Shown piece after piece: positions 1-11,951 of a stretch of 64,000 nucleotides of DNA. The position numbers and the translations under genes are program-made. The DNA is from Bemisia tabaci (lineage: Eukaryota > Arthropoda > Insecta > Hemiptera > Aleyrodidae). How positions within the stretch are numbered: the first letter of the stretch is position 1; each line of letters starts with the position of its first letter. Below the pieces are notes generated by a model. It searched no databases. It was not told the DNA's origin and worked only from the letters and a program-made list of their open reading frames with translations. The stretch lies in the NCBI RefSeq assembly GCF_918797505.1, contig NC_092795.1, positions 16,417,131 through 16,481,130 of the forward strand, in the 5' to 3' direction.

Positions 1-639
1 AAGTCGCGTGAGGTTGAGATCTTGTGCCAACAGAGGCCGTAATGTTATTCATTCCTATCCAACACTTTTGGAATAACAATAAAAAATAAATAAAATTTAA
101 AAAAATAAATAAATAATAAATAAACAATTTTGAGCCCCGATTGGGGAAATTTCAAATAATTTTGAATAGCTTTCTTCCGGAGCAGCGTTTTTGGAACAGC
201 TAATTGGGGGCTTAAAAAACCAGAAATGCGTTCCAAAGTGGATGACGGGTCCCTGAATTTTAACACGTCTGGGGAAGCGTGAAAATTGGCAATGGAGGCG
301 CTACGATTTTGGCCCGCAGAGATGGTGGTGGGGAGGGGGTGTGGATAAATTGGCACGGTGCTTATCAACACGGGGAGACGAACGCGATTGCCACGTTGCC
401 GGCGGACGAACTTTCGAAGACACCCTCCTCCCGCCATTGTCCCGAGGGAAAGCAGGCGCCACCAGATTGAAACCGCGAATGAGCGTCCACTAAGGTGGGG
501 TCAAGAGACTTTCATGTTGTCATTGCGAACTTCGCTTCGAGGTGACGCGCTAACTTGGATTTATATGGAAGGTGAAAGGGTTAATGGGGGATGGGAAGGG
601 GTCGAGGAAGTTTTTTCCCCTCCCTTCCTTCCTCCTTTC

Positions 640-725
640 ACACAGAGGTGTAAATGGCCTTAGATGCTAAAGCACGGCTTTAAAAGAAACTTAACTTACT
701 ACTACTACTACTTTCTTTCTTTCTT
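640..725 (+). repeat. LINE-like 3' tail, copy 1
   Basis: The segment beginning CACAGAGGTGTAAATGGCC, followed by TTTAAAAGAAACTTAACTTA and (CTA)n then (CTTT)n, is repeated about 150 bases downstream. Ending in a trinucleotide run is typical of non-LTR retrotransposon 3' ends. No reverse transcriptase is present. Confidence 0.45.
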
Positions 726-788
726 ATTTAACCTTCCCCCTCAATTCTTTTGTATTTTCACTGATGTAACCTTGATTTCCATGTAAAC

Positions 789-869
789 ACACAGAGGTGT
801 AAATGGCCTTTAGATGCTAAAGCACAGCTTTAAAATAAACTTAACTTACTACTACTACTACTACTACTA

Positions 870-900
<31 letters not shown>

Positions 901-960
901 TATTTATTTATCTGTTTATCTATCTATTTATTTATATATTTATTTATTTATTTTTGTTTT
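789..960 (+). repeat. LINE-like 3' tail, copy 2, plus composite microsatellite
   Basis: The second copy of the CACAGAGGTGTAAATGGCC segment runs into a longer (CTA)n tract, then (CTTT)n, then (TTTA)n and TTAT-rich sequence to about 960. The two copies differ at a few positions and in repeat length, suggesting tandem duplication followed by slippage. Confidence 0.5.
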
Positions 961-2030
961 CTTTGTGCACGACTTAGCACAAGAATTCCTAAATCAATTT
1001 GTTAATTTGTAAAAAAAAGAGCACATTAAAGAAGTAATAATTCATTTTGCGCTATGAGACATTATATCGAGGGCTAAGAAACAAAACCGCTTGGCTGACA
1101 AAGTTGGCGAAAATGAATTAGTGACTTTGCTGCACTCTACATTATAAAACCCGCAAGCTCATGTTTTTATGGTCTTTTTAAATGTTGCAAGGGAGCGCTG
1201 CTGAAATTTATAAAAAAATAGCAAACCTTCCCTAAAAATGACTAAAATTGCTTAGTTTTTCCTTCGTCCTGAAAAATCGTCAGTTTGCAGATAAGCGGTA
1301 CTGCACCTCAGCCATCGATATGCAAATTAACTATATCAAAAGGCACCGTGTGCAGAAGATATGGGTGCTTCACAGCCCCTTCGACTTAAGTTCATTTCCA
1401 CGTGGTTCCTCTTAGGAAAAAAAAACGTGCACATGAGGTGTCATGGCAAGGACCCCTTGAATTTCACAAAATTTCATACAGAAGTTCGCAGCGTGAAGAC
1501 TAGAAAAATAAAACAAAAAATGTTCGAACACCGGATTCCCACGCATGATACTGACAAAGGCATCGCCTTTAGAATCTAGTTTGCCGGGAAAAATTAACTG
1601 AGAAGGAGATACAAAGAAAAGCATCACGGTACTCACGAACAATTTTTGCGAATCTTCGACTCACAATCAGTGGCTCTTACCTGAAACAGAAAAAAACAAC
1701 AAAAACGTTAATTAGATAGAAGAAGGACGATAAAAGCGCCGAGGAGGGTCATCTCCGTGCTGTGAAGTGACATATTTGAAATTTAGAGAAAAACCGGTTT
1801 AAAGAGGAAAAATTGAATGGTGTCTGCCGACCTAAGCTCCTGAAAAATGTTTTCAACTTTAGTCAAGTGAAGTAGTTCACATAACTGGCTATTTTTTGCA
1901 TTTAAACTTTGAGTATACTTGATTTTAAACAATAACTAAATCCTGAAAACACGTAATACAATAACAGCGTTTCAAAATCTTCGTTCACAATTCGTTTTCT
2001 TTTTTTTCGGAGAACTTGCAACTAGAAAAG

Positions 2031-2297
2031 CAGGGTTGCCATAACGTCTTCATCTTCAAATTACCTAAGTTTCCCTGACTTTTTTTGCTTTTCCCCTGAT
2101 CCCAAAATTTTTGGATTCCCTAACTTCCCTTGACATTTGAGTAAAACTTCCACTTTGATATTTTCCCCTTACAGTTACACTCACTTCTCCTAAACGCACC
2201 TCGGTAAATTCCATGACTTTTCCTTTGAATTCCCTGACTTTTCCTAGTCGCCTTAAATTCCCTGACTTTCTCGATTTTCCTGACTGCCGGCAACCCG
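2031..2297. mobile_element. hAT-like MITE, family A (CAGGGTTGCC ends)
   Basis: It starts CAGGGTTGCCATAACG and ends GCCGGCAACCCGG, an imperfect terminal inverted repeat. The interior is a run of TTCCCTGACTTTTCC-like phrases. The same ends and interior recur at 12605-12861 and 13978-14227, and decayed interior phrases occur elsewhere in the window. No coding capacity. Confidence 0.6.
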
Positions 2298-4269
2298 GTA
2301 ACGTTAAAGTCTGCCGGGAATAATTGAGACAGGCTGAAGAAAATCACAGAAATATTTAAAACAAAATAGTATAACGAATTACTTTTGTTTTAAAAATAAA
2401 ACACAAGAGAAAATGCTCAACGCCGCAATTTGAGATACGTGTCATTAGATTAAGTAAACCATCAAGCTTTTATTAAAATGTCCGATCGTTGAAATGTCAT
2501 TGGAGCGTTGTCAGTCACACCGCGTAGGAATTGAGAAACTCGGCGGCGGACTAATTTTTGAGTGATAATTACCCGCTGACCGCGAGACCTTCATAGGTCG
2601 TTATTATTTATACATAAATAAAGCGTTGACACCGTGGGCACTGGTTGTGAGTCTACGGCATTCTTGTCGCTGATTAACCGTGCGCACTCCATGATGCATG
2701 GCTGCAACTCGCATGGGTCGCGCGTCGGCTGCATTTCACTTTTTGATCGCTTTTTCCCCATTTGAAGTCATGGTAAAGAATCGATTTTTAAGATGGTCGT
2801 TGCGAACACCCTGTTTATCGATACTTTTCCATAGGTTTAAATGGCAGATCAATCGATACATCGCAAAGCACGCCACGCCACTGTTTCTGATCCTTATTAG
2901 TAATTTCAATCTCAAGATTGCATGGACTCGACCGGAATCAGCCCGACTAAAACACCACTTAAATCCATTATAAATATCGATTTTAGGTGAGGTAAGCTGC
3001 CTCACCAGGAATCGACTGTTTTACATACATTTAAATGGAGGAAGAACAGTGTTGCCAACTTGCAAGAATCGCGACGGCATGAAACGTCGCCTGTTTTCAT
3101 CTCATGTTTTTGTTTTTTCAAAAACTAAACTCACTTAGATTTGAAATATTATAAGGATACTCTTCACAATCGGAGCAAAATTCAGAGAAAATTTCAAAGT
3201 GGCATGCTGCTTAGTTCTCTGGTAAAAAAATGAAACATGAGAGGCAACTTGGCGACGTGAAATGCAAAAAGGCTGATTCTGGTTTAATGCATCTGATTAA
3301 ACAATTGAAAACAACATCGGTCTGCGATATGTGCATTTCATGAATGGTCCATCATTTTGACGCGCTAAGTTTCAAGAGTCTTTTTTCCTTATCTTTTTTT
3401 CTTATTATAGGCAGATTATTGATTAGGAAAAAAAAAATACAGTAAGATCTATAAAAACGCCAAACTTCTTCGTCCGATATAAACGAAGAAATCGAACTTC
3501 GAAAAACAGGTTACCTGATGTCATCCCTCACTATACCATACGTCATGGCTCCGTTCACCTTGGTTTCATTAGTGATGTGCGTGTAAAAATCGATTTAGAT
3601 GAGTGCACCACTGGATGATGAATCAATGTGGAGCACATCGTGGTAAGCATTACGGCGGTGGGTGACACCAATCACAGTTTTTTTGAAGGTCGATACAAGC
3701 TTGACGTTTGCACTGATTTTATTTTTCTTTGCTAGCCTAATTAAAATCGTACGCACACACAGTAACAACAGCTGTCCAAACGTAAAGTTTTAACATCCAA
3801 TATTAACGCGAACATACTTTGGAAAAAACAAGATCAAAATCGATGAATATTTAATTTGGTTGTTACACCTGCATGACGGGTGAGGCCGATTCGGAATAAT
3901 GCACAGCGAGTGCTCAAACGGTTAATGATGTCATCGAACATTTTTTACGAGAGGCGATACTTGAGATGTTGGACGAGTTAATGCACTTTAAATCGGGACA
4001 GAGTGAGGCTCACTACAAAAAAAGAGACGTTCTTCACAAAAAAAAAAAAAAAAAAAAAAGACTCCATGGGAAATTTAAGTGTGTAACTCACAAGAATTTT
4101 ATAGCAAGTTTGATGATAAAGTTAGATGTACCTCACTGGCAATTTTGCCCAACAAGAAATTTTCACAGTAACTCAATAATCCCCGCGAATCATTTCTTTC
4201 AATGCTTGCGTAATGTGTGCGATTCAACCATTAAAACACGATTTCGTGACACGTAGAACTAGAGACCCA
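2298..4269. other. Gene-free stretch
   Basis: No exon is supported. It contains one family D repeat (2750-2905), a run of about 20 A at 4039-4059 and otherwise unremarkable AT-rich sequence. Confidence 0.5.
2750..2905 (-). repeat. Dispersed repeat family D, copy 1
   Basis: Read on the minus strand it contains GTGGCGTGGCGTGCTT, ATCTGCCATTTAAACC, ATAAACAGGGTGTTCG and ATCGATTCTTTACCA in that order, matching 12203-12372 on the plus strand over most of its length. It has many ATCGAT palindromes. Class unknown. Confidence 0.5.
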
Positions 4270-4499
4270 CACTGGAAAAAAAACACATTGGATCTAGAGT
4301 CCAGGCTCTTAAAAACATCGACAAGAAAAAGTACTCTTGATTCAATCAGAGTCTAGCTTAAATCAAGAACCAAGCCTCTTAATTTAAGCGGATTTTGTTT
4401 TGTTTCATTCAAGCAAAAATCCACTTGAATCAAGAGTATTTTTTCTTGTCAATGTTTCCAAGAGTCTGGATTCTAGATCCAATGTGTTTTTTTCCAGTG
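4270..4499. mobile_element. Foldback MITE family B, copy 1
   Basis: The whole 230-bp segment is close to palindromic: CACTGGAAAAAAAACACATT at the left and AATGTGTTTTTTTCCAGTG at the right, with GGATCTAGAGTCCAG and its complement just inside. The interior has several TTGATTCAA-like words. Two related copies lie at 10845-11079 and 11952-12187. No coding capacity. Confidence 0.75.
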
Positions 4500-4822
4500 C
4501 ATCCCCATTTTAAAATTCTCAATAAGAATGATTCACTGTTGAATACCTCGACTTCCTCAAAAATTTTCTCTGCGATCTCGCCGGAAAAAGACAAAGAACT
4601 CAGCATTTGAACAGGCGAAAACCTGATATATACATACTTTTTTCATGAGTCCTGAAACGTCAACATTCAAACTGACTTTAAGACTCGTTGGCATAGGAAC
4701 ATTTCGAACTTCAACACCCTCAGCCTCAGTCGATTAGCTTTAAAAAAAATGCATATGATAAAGAGAGGCTGAGAAAGAAGTCCTGACGCACACGCCTTCT
4801 CTGGCGCCAACCGCCAATCTAC

Positions 4823-5485
4823 GCTGCCGTATTAACGGAAAACAACGTATGAGCATTTAAACGTTGCCAAATTTCTTCCAGTTAACTTTAATTTTCCGGG
4901 GGAAATAATCAATATTTTCATTTGATTTTCTTACAGAATTTCCTTCACGATTCTATCTACTAAAAAAGGAGGGAAAATAATGAGAGAGAGCGAGAGAAAG
5001 AAAGGGTGTTACTAGAAAGAGAGGGAAAAGGAAAAGTAAAAAAAAAGAAGCAAATTTAATTTAATTAATTCAGCCGAAAAAATATATTATATTTATTGTT
5101 TTTTAATGTTTTTTTACTTTTATTCGAGAAAGACAAGAGCAGATCGCATTTTTCCCGACAGGAGTTCAGGCTTACAATAAGTGGGCAAAACCCATCCCTC
5201 CAATTTTTTTCTTCTTCCTTTTTCGTTTGTACCTACTATACTATTTCTATATCTATTCTTTTAGTTTATGTATATTTATGAATTTTACCTTCTTTTTACT
5301 TTAGTTGTATCCTTTTGTTGGAGCAGATGGAGAAAAAAAAATAAATTATATTATTATCACTGAGTGCAAAAGTTTCAAGGAAAAATATTCATAAATATTC
5401 TATAAAAAAAATTGTCTTTTAAAAAAGAAATTTGGCAAGGTTCGAATGATGATACGGCGTTTTTCCTCAGTAGAGTGCACGGCAG
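4823..5485. mobile_element. Foldback MITE family C, copy 1, interrupted
   Basis: The left end CTGCCGTATTAACGG and right end AGTGCACGGCAG, with ACGTATGAGCATTTAAACGT and ATGATACGGCGTTTTTCC inside, match family C ends seen at 8914-9171 and 21559-21797. Here the halves are separated by about 400 bases of purine-rich and T-rich sequence (about 4930-5370), presumably a later insertion. Confidence 0.5.
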
Positions 5486-8400
5486 AATCGAAGGAATTAA
5501 CGTGACTCCTGCAGCCAATTTGTCGGCTTAGTCAGCGATAGGCTGAGAGTGTCTTTTTTCCGTTCTATTTTGCAATTTTTTTTCCTTGTCTTCAGCCACG
5601 GAGACTCGTAGGCATAGGACGAGAGGGTGGGGCCGATGAGGTCCAGCTACTCAACCGAGGGCGTCTTGACATCGCGACAAGTTGGCCGAGGAAATAGTCG
5701 ACGCACCGATTAGTTCTGTTTGTAGCACACCTGTGTTCTAACTTTCAATCTCGCGGAAGAACACTTTATTACGTAAACGAGGTCCGAACAGGGTCCGAAA
5801 CTGCGGCAAAAGCCTTTTGTTTGAAGGCGGCGCCGGCGCATCTTGGCCTTGCTCATGTATACGACTTTGAAAATATCTTAATTTTTTCAGCATTGGCGAG
5901 TAAAGAAAAATTGGACTACAATTTGCAATTTGGACCTATAGATTCTAGCCCGGTTTATAAACAACGTAAGCGCCATTAATTTCCCTATGCACATGAGTAT
6001 TTTTTCAGAAGAGCCAGAATTTTTAGTTCCATATTGCAAAATGCAGTCCAATTGTAAGTTTTTCGTTTTGTCTATAGTATTTTCGGCTATTTACACACAT
6101 TTTTTCGGCATTTCCCTGATTTACTCCGGTTTTACGAGAAAAATTCCAAAGTAGGTAAACGTATGTCGAAATTCCCTGAATTGTTACCACAACATTCTTG
6201 ACCGCGAAGACCATTTCATGACATTTCCCGGAGAGACTCTACATCGATGTAACCTGGCCCAATTTTGGCAGCGACACTCCGAGTCAAAAAACTTACATCA
6301 TCAAGGGCATACTTCAGGGTGACAAGTTCTCAGATTACAAAATTCTTTGACTTTTCCGCATAAAGTTTCAATGTTTTCTGGGCATGGTTTCTTGGAAAAA
6401 TGCTCTTCACAAAGAGACTTTTCAATTGAAGTCTCATGAACTTTGAAAAAATCCAAATATGAGAGCTTAAAGGCAAAATTTACACATGATAGTAACATTC
6501 GCAATACAGGGGTATGGAAAGAAAAAAAGAGAATTTTTCAGCCGGAAGAGAGACTTTCAAGCAGGTTCCACGGGAAAATTCCCTGGCCATTCCAGATTTT
6601 CAAATGAATTTTTGAGTAATATGCCACTCCTGGCTTACCATGGCTTAACCGGAATCGCAAGACTTTCGCAACTATCTTCTTATCAAGATACTTGCTTTTG
6701 TTTTTTACTAGCCTTTTGGAAAATTGAAGGGGGGGGGGGGGGGGGGCAACGAGCGGTTATCGGTGAAACCTAAAGAAATGAACTGCAGCAATTGGAGATT
6801 TTAATTTCAACAAGAGATACAAATCCATCGGAAAATAGAGCAGCAAAAATTCCAGACGAAGGAGAGACGCATGCTTACGTAAAAAACAATAATTCAATTT
6901 CAGTCCCCTATACATTTCCCCCTCATTTTGTGCACTTGTTTGTCTTTGAGATTACACTGTAAACATTCTCTCCATTAATTTATTTTCTTCTTTTTTTACA
7001 ATCAGCTACTTCACGACTGCTTCTCCGCGTCGGAATCCGCTTAAAGATAAACCTCTTTTTTCGGAGCGAACACCAGCGTAGGTTGGTTCCTTTCTGCGTC
7101 ACTCACTCCGAACGACTGTAAAATCATTTAACTACCGAGTAAACGTGTTTATCAACCGACTGAACATGCACTTCGCTGGGCTGGGAGAAAACTCGCTAAT
7201 TTTCATGGAATTCTTATTGAAGTTACAGGATTCTTCTTATGGCGGGCAGTCAAGGCTACAACTTTAAAATTGACCGGAAATTTTGGGCGGGCGCGTAAAA
7301 ACGTGGAAACTTGGTTGTTCCTGCGATCTTGCCCTGACTCTTCTCGCATTTTCCGATTTTTCCTATCCCTAATAAATTTTGCAGTGCTTACACATTCAGA
7401 ATAGTAAAATAAAAAGTTTCTTAAGATCGACCGTTCCGCACAATTCGGCGTGCCACTGCGGCAAAAGGTGCGATTTGCCTAACTTTCCGACACTATTCTA
7501 GACCTTTTAATTTTCAATACATCTTTTTCGAGGTAATGATTTTTACTCACATTTCGAGAACTACTTCACGTTTGCAGTTTACTACGATGCGCAAATCACG
7601 AGATTAGGCGTATTTTTAGGGAGCTTTTTTTTCTTAGACAATGAAAACTGGGAAATAATTCAAGAAATCTCATAAATATCGCATGCTGAAAAACACGTTG
7701 CCAAAGCAGGTTTACCAATTGTTTGCTCAAAGGCGGATCCGGACACTCCGAACAGGGGAAGGGGGCGTAAGAGGGGTCCGGGGGGTTTCTACCAGAAATT
7801 TTTTAAATTTTAACAGCATCCACAAAGCAGTTTGCTTTAATTTCGTCATGAATAATTACCTAATGTCTTTCCTTCTTCGTCTCTACGCTTCTTCCTTCTT
7901 TTTTCCCTCTCTTTTTCTTCCTCCTTTTTTTCGGGCGAATTGGGGGGTAGGGGGTTAGGTACGACGACCCCCCCCCCCCCCCCGGTTCGCCAATGCGTTT
8001 GCTTTTCAGCTGCAAACATCATTAATTTTCGCAGTATCTGCGTACTTGAGTGCAAATCTTATACTCTGGTTCCAGAAGACTATTAAATATTTCACAGCTT
8101 TGTTAAATTCCATTAAATATTTTACGGAAACAAATCGTTCCAATCTTCCTTTATTTTCAAGGCACCGTGCATATTTCGCACGGCTGCACACATTATCGAG
8201 TGCGGTGATCCATTGCATCACAGACGGACGGCTCAGAGTCGCAGGGATTAGCCTAATGTGGCATCGCCCTGAACTTGGGATTTCAGCCTAGTCTAGCGCT
8301 CAGCGACTTCCCCCGTAATCCACCCCCCCCCCTCCCTCGAGGGACAGGCCTCCATAACCTCACAATTTTTATTGCACCTCTCACGTGCTCTGCTCTCTTT

Positions 8401-8913
8401 ACAACCAATAACGCGCGTTTCGATCGGCAGTAACGCACATGGCAATTTGCACCCGAGTCTAGACGAGAGCTTGATGAGAAATCTTCGAGCGTCGAGTGTT
8501 GCTCGAAATTCTCGGCGGCGGGTCCAGAATCAATAGATTTCAGGGACCCCGTGCACTGCTATCACACTGAAAAAAAATCTAGTAGATTTTACTATACCCT
8601 GATACAGTGATACGAGTATGGTAATTAACACCAGATTGTATGGGAGCCTTTGCCATATTTTGGTAAGAATCACCTGAGTTCTGGTGAATACTACATTAAT
8701 TCTGGTCATTTTTACTAAATAGTATCACTGTGTAAAAAATCAAGAGGACTTACGGCAGCCGTTACCATACTTTTTTTTTCTTCAGAGTACTAGTATCAAA
8801 AAGTTATGTTCGTAAGTAAACGCTTGGATTCGCCTAATGATGACTGATAACCAAAGTTTCGAGCATCATTTGTAAAAGTCGTTCCGGAATTCATCATTCA
8901 CAGGTCCTTAATA
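5486..8913. other. Gene-free stretch with poly-G/poly-C runs
   Basis: No exon is supported. Notable items are an 18-base G run at 6729-6746, a 16-base C run at 7968-7983, a 10-base C run at 8323-8332, and a decayed family A segment around 6085-6240. The rest is AT-rich sequence with no recognisable class. Confidence 0.5.
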
Positions 8914-9171
8914 CTGCCGTGTTACGGAAAAACGCCGTATGAACATTCAAGAGATGCTAAATTCCCTTCAGGAAAATGTTTATTTTTGAGGAAAGATATG
9001 AATATTTTTCCTTGACATTTTCAGGGACTTTAGGTGACATTGCGTACGAAAATATCTGAAAAATTGGAGGGAAAATATTCATAAGTTTGCCAGAAAATTC
9101 GCGTTTAAAAGGAATTTTAGCAACGCCTGAACTCCTGAAGGTTCATACGGCATTCTTCCTTAGCACAACAG
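8914..9171. mobile_element. Foldback MITE family C, copy 2
   Basis: About 258 bp with CTGCCGTGTTACGGAAAAAC at the left and TTCTTCCTTAGCACAACAG at the right; just inside, GCCGTATGAACATTCA pairs with GGTTCATACGGC. The interior has further complementary pieces (GAATATTTTTCC and GGAAAATATTC). This is the most complete copy of the family in the window. Confidence 0.65.
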
Positions 9172-9582
9172 AATAGGCGTATTGCACGCTCCACAATCAG
9201 CACTGGACGCGGAATGAGCGAATTTTACCGGTAACGTTGCGGTGTATTTAAATATTGCATTTCTCAAAAAATTAACACTGTCGCGGTGTAAATCAGTAAT
9301 GCTTCAGTTTCACGGCACAATGGGCAACGCTGTAATTTAGTTAAGACGTAAGAGAAACAATCAAAACTTCAGTTCGTGTCGACGGATGCTAAACGAATTT
9401 CATTTAACCCCTAGATGCAACTATTCGAACTCTGCGGATGTCCGCGTTGCATACTCATGGAAGCGAGGGCGTTTTGACTGTCTTGCTGTCCAGGCACTCA
9501 CTAGTTACCACTTCGCCCGCGGCGTTTAGTGGAGCGAGTTGATGAGAGGACTTTGCCAAAATATGGAAACACTAAAAGCTCA

Positions 9583-10794
9583 TCTATATATTTAATATCC
9601 TAAGGCCTTTTTTGGCCTCCAACAGTTTGTGCTAATTCGATCTCGGAAACTACTGGACCGATTTTCCTCGGATTTGTTTTAAATGAAAGCTCATAGGGTC
9701 TAGATGTGCCAAGACCCCTTCGTTTTTCGATTTGCGCGACTGACGTTGCAAAATTTACCTCGATTTGATAACGACATATTTGCATTTTTGATGCTGGACA
9801 GTTTGTGCTAATTCGATCTCGGAAACTACTGGACCGATTTTCCTCGGATTTGTTTTAAATGAAAGCTCTTACGCTGTAGACGTGCCAACATCCTTTGGTT
9901 TTTCGATTTCCGCGACCGACGTTGCAAAATTTACCTTGATATGATATCGACATATTTGCATTTTTGACGCTGGACAGTTTGTGCTAATTCGATCTCGGAA
10001 ACTACTGGACCGATTTTCCTCGGATTTGTTTTAAATGAAAGCTCATAGGGTCTAGATGTGCCAAGACCCCTTCGTTTTTCGATTTGCGCGACCGACGTTG
10101 CAAAATTTACCTCGATTTGATAACGACATATTAGCGTTTTTGCCGCTGGACAGTTTGTGCTAATTCGATCTCGGAAACTACTGGACCGATTTTCCTCGGA
10201 TTTGTTTTAAATGAAAGCTCATAGGGTCTAGATGTGCCAAGACCCCTTCGTTTTTCGATTTGCGCGACCGAAGTTGCAAAATTTACCTCGATTTGATAAC
10301 GACATATTTGCGTTTTTGACGCTGGACGAGTCATATGGTTGGGCGACCTCCCACTCTCTGATTTTCCGTTTCCCTCTCCACGTTAACCCATCCCTACCTG
10401 CTCACAACACGTGTCACCCTTCTACCCTAGCATGGGTCCTACGGCAGTTTCACTCATGTCGGGGGTCGGCTCATGTCTTCTTCCGAGAGAATTGGTGATT
10501 TATCTTCACCTTTTCGCACCGTTACATTTTCAAAATGTGTTCCAATTTTCTTTTCCAGGAGTGTTATTTATTTTTCAAGGTTGTTTCTTTTTCTAAAAGT
10601 AGGTAATTTTTAGTTTCCTATTCTTTATTTTTGAATTTATCATTTTGCCTCCAGGAAGTCCTCTACGCACTGGTAGTAGCAAAATTTGGCTCGCGGAGCG
10701 AGCCAACAGTTACTCGCGGAGCGAGTAACTGGGGGTCCAGGGGGCTTGCCCCCGGCTAGCGGCGAAAGCGAGCGTAGCGAGCTGAAGCAGCTAG
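9583..10794 (+). mobile_element. Non-autonomous Helitron with internal tandem repeats
   Basis: The left end is A|TCTATATATTTAATATCC and the right end is GAAGCAGCTAG|T: a 5' TC, a 3' CTAG, and insertion between A and T, as expected for Helitrons. The interior phrases TCGGAAACTACTGGACCGAT and TTTTAAATGAAAGCTC resemble arthropod Helitrons. Near the 3' end are short hairpins: GGCTCGCGGAGCGAGCC (10688), TTACTCGCGGAGCGAGTAA (10710) and GGGGGCTTGCCCCC (10740). Length is 1212 bp with no Rep/helicase coding, so it would be mobilised in trans. Neighbouring copies of other MITEs begin within 60 bp. Confidence 0.75.
9623..10330 (+). repeat. Four tandem copies of a 176-bp unit inside the Helitron
   Basis: The word CAGTTTGTGCTAATTCGATC recurs at 9623, 9799, 9975 and 10151, exactly 176 bases apart each time. 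Units differ by a handful of substitutions (for example TAGGGTCTAGATGTGCC versus TACGCTGTAGACGTGCC in the second). The last unit breaks into unrelated sequence at about 10330. Confidence 0.9.
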
Positions 10795-10844
10795 TATGGA
10801 TGTTAATACCTAACGTAGATCATGTAGAAGTCACTTCATTGACT

Positions 10845-11079
10845 CACTGGAAAAAAATAAACCACATTGGATTTAGAGTCCAGACTCTTAAAAACATCGA
10901 CAAGAAAAAGTACTCTTGATTCAATCAGAATCTAGCTTAAATCAAGAAGCAAGCCTCTTAATTTAAGCGGATTTCGTTTTGATTCAAGCAAAAATCCGAT
11001 TGAATCATGAGTATTTTTTCTTGTCAATGTTTTCAAGAGTCTGGACTTTAGATCCAATGTGTTTTTTTTTTTCCTGTGT
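10845..11079. mobile_element. Foldback MITE family B, copy 2
   Basis: Same orientation and interior order as the copy at 4270-4499: CACTGGAAAAAAATAAACC and CACATTGGATTTAGAGTCC at the left, with GGACTTTAGATCCAATGTG at the right. The right terminus is degraded to TTTCCTGTG. It begins 50 bp after the Helitron end. Confidence 0.7.
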
Positions 11080-11111
11080 TCCCTAGTCCTCTTCGAGCAG
11101 CATCCCTTACG

Positions 11112-11616
11112 ATGGAGATGTTGCATGTAAGAGGCATTTGCGATTTGACTATTGATTCCTATATAAAAGTTCACGAGAAACACGATGGTCCAACTGGTTT
11201 TCTCTGAAATCAACTCCCAAGCTCAAAAAAATCTCTCGAATTGAGACCAAAATGGAGGGAATATCCCACGCTATCCCGCGAGTCCATGTCTACATCAAGA
11301 CAAACTCTCTATGCAAAGATAGGGAGCAAATACATTGACAGGGCTGCCACTTTATTTGGGGACTCTAAAACTGAAAACACGGCAACCCTGCTAGGTATTT
11401 GCTCTCTATCTTTGCATGAAGAGTTTGTCTTGATGTAGAGGTGGACTCTCAGGATAGCGTGGGGTATCCCCTCCATTTTGGCCTCAACTTGAGAGCTCTT
11501 TTTGAGCTTGGGAGTTGATTTCAGAGAAAACCAGTGGCACCATCGTGTTTTTCGCAAACTTTTATAAAATAGTCAACAGTCACATCGCAAATCCCTCACA
11601 CATGCAACATCTCCAT
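11112..11616. repeat. Large inverted repeat with 222-base arms
   Basis: Left arm 11112-11333 and right arm 11395-11616 are complementary with scattered mismatches. Examples: ATGGAGATGTTGCATG against CATGCAACATCTCCAT at the outer ends and CTATCTTTGCAT against ATGCAAAGATAG near the loop. It is probably a foldback transposon: it has no coding potential and directly follows two other mobile elements. No clear target duplication is visible. Confidence 0.75.
11339..11390. mobile_element. 52-bp mini-element with family A ends, in the loop of the inverted repeat
   Basis: The loop of the 11112-11616 hairpin contains CAGGGCTGCCAC ... ACGGCAACCCTG, the same terminal repeats as the hAT-like family A, enclosing only about 28 bases. 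It may be the remnant of an insertion into the hairpin loop or part of the foldback itself. Confidence 0.5.
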
Positions 11617-11951
11617 TGACTTGATCCACTGTGCGTCGGGAATTAGCTGCCCAACAAGAATCGCTGATGGTGAAAGAGCCATCGCTGCAGAATTTCGGGG
11701 AGTTCAACGCTCGTTACGGTCGGTGGACTCAAACGCAACTAGTTGCTGACTAATTAGAGTAGTGTTTTGCTGTTTTCGTAAAAAAGTGTTCCGTGTACAT
11801 TTTTCGTAGCTGAATTCTACCCTGCGTTGCCTCCAACTTTCCACTTTCGGACCAAAGTCCACTTTCTTTCGCCGAAGCGTACAGTGCCGTTCATAAAATA
11901 CACGACAAGAACAATGTATCTTAGAGACCTCGAGCACCTCCCATCTAAGCA

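Larger units (their letters stand above)
1..2030. other. Gene-free stretch with LINE-like tails and microsatellites
   Basis: I see no exon here. It contains two copies of a LINE-like 3' tail, a long composite microsatellite and AT-rich sequence. It is probably part of the first intron of LARP1, or spacer; no splice evidence decides this. Confidence 0.5.

Noticed and set aside
9623..10330. Regularly spaced repeats as a CRISPR-like array
   Set aside because: Units are 176 bp and repeated throughout with no unique spacers, in eukaryotic DNA inside a Helitron.
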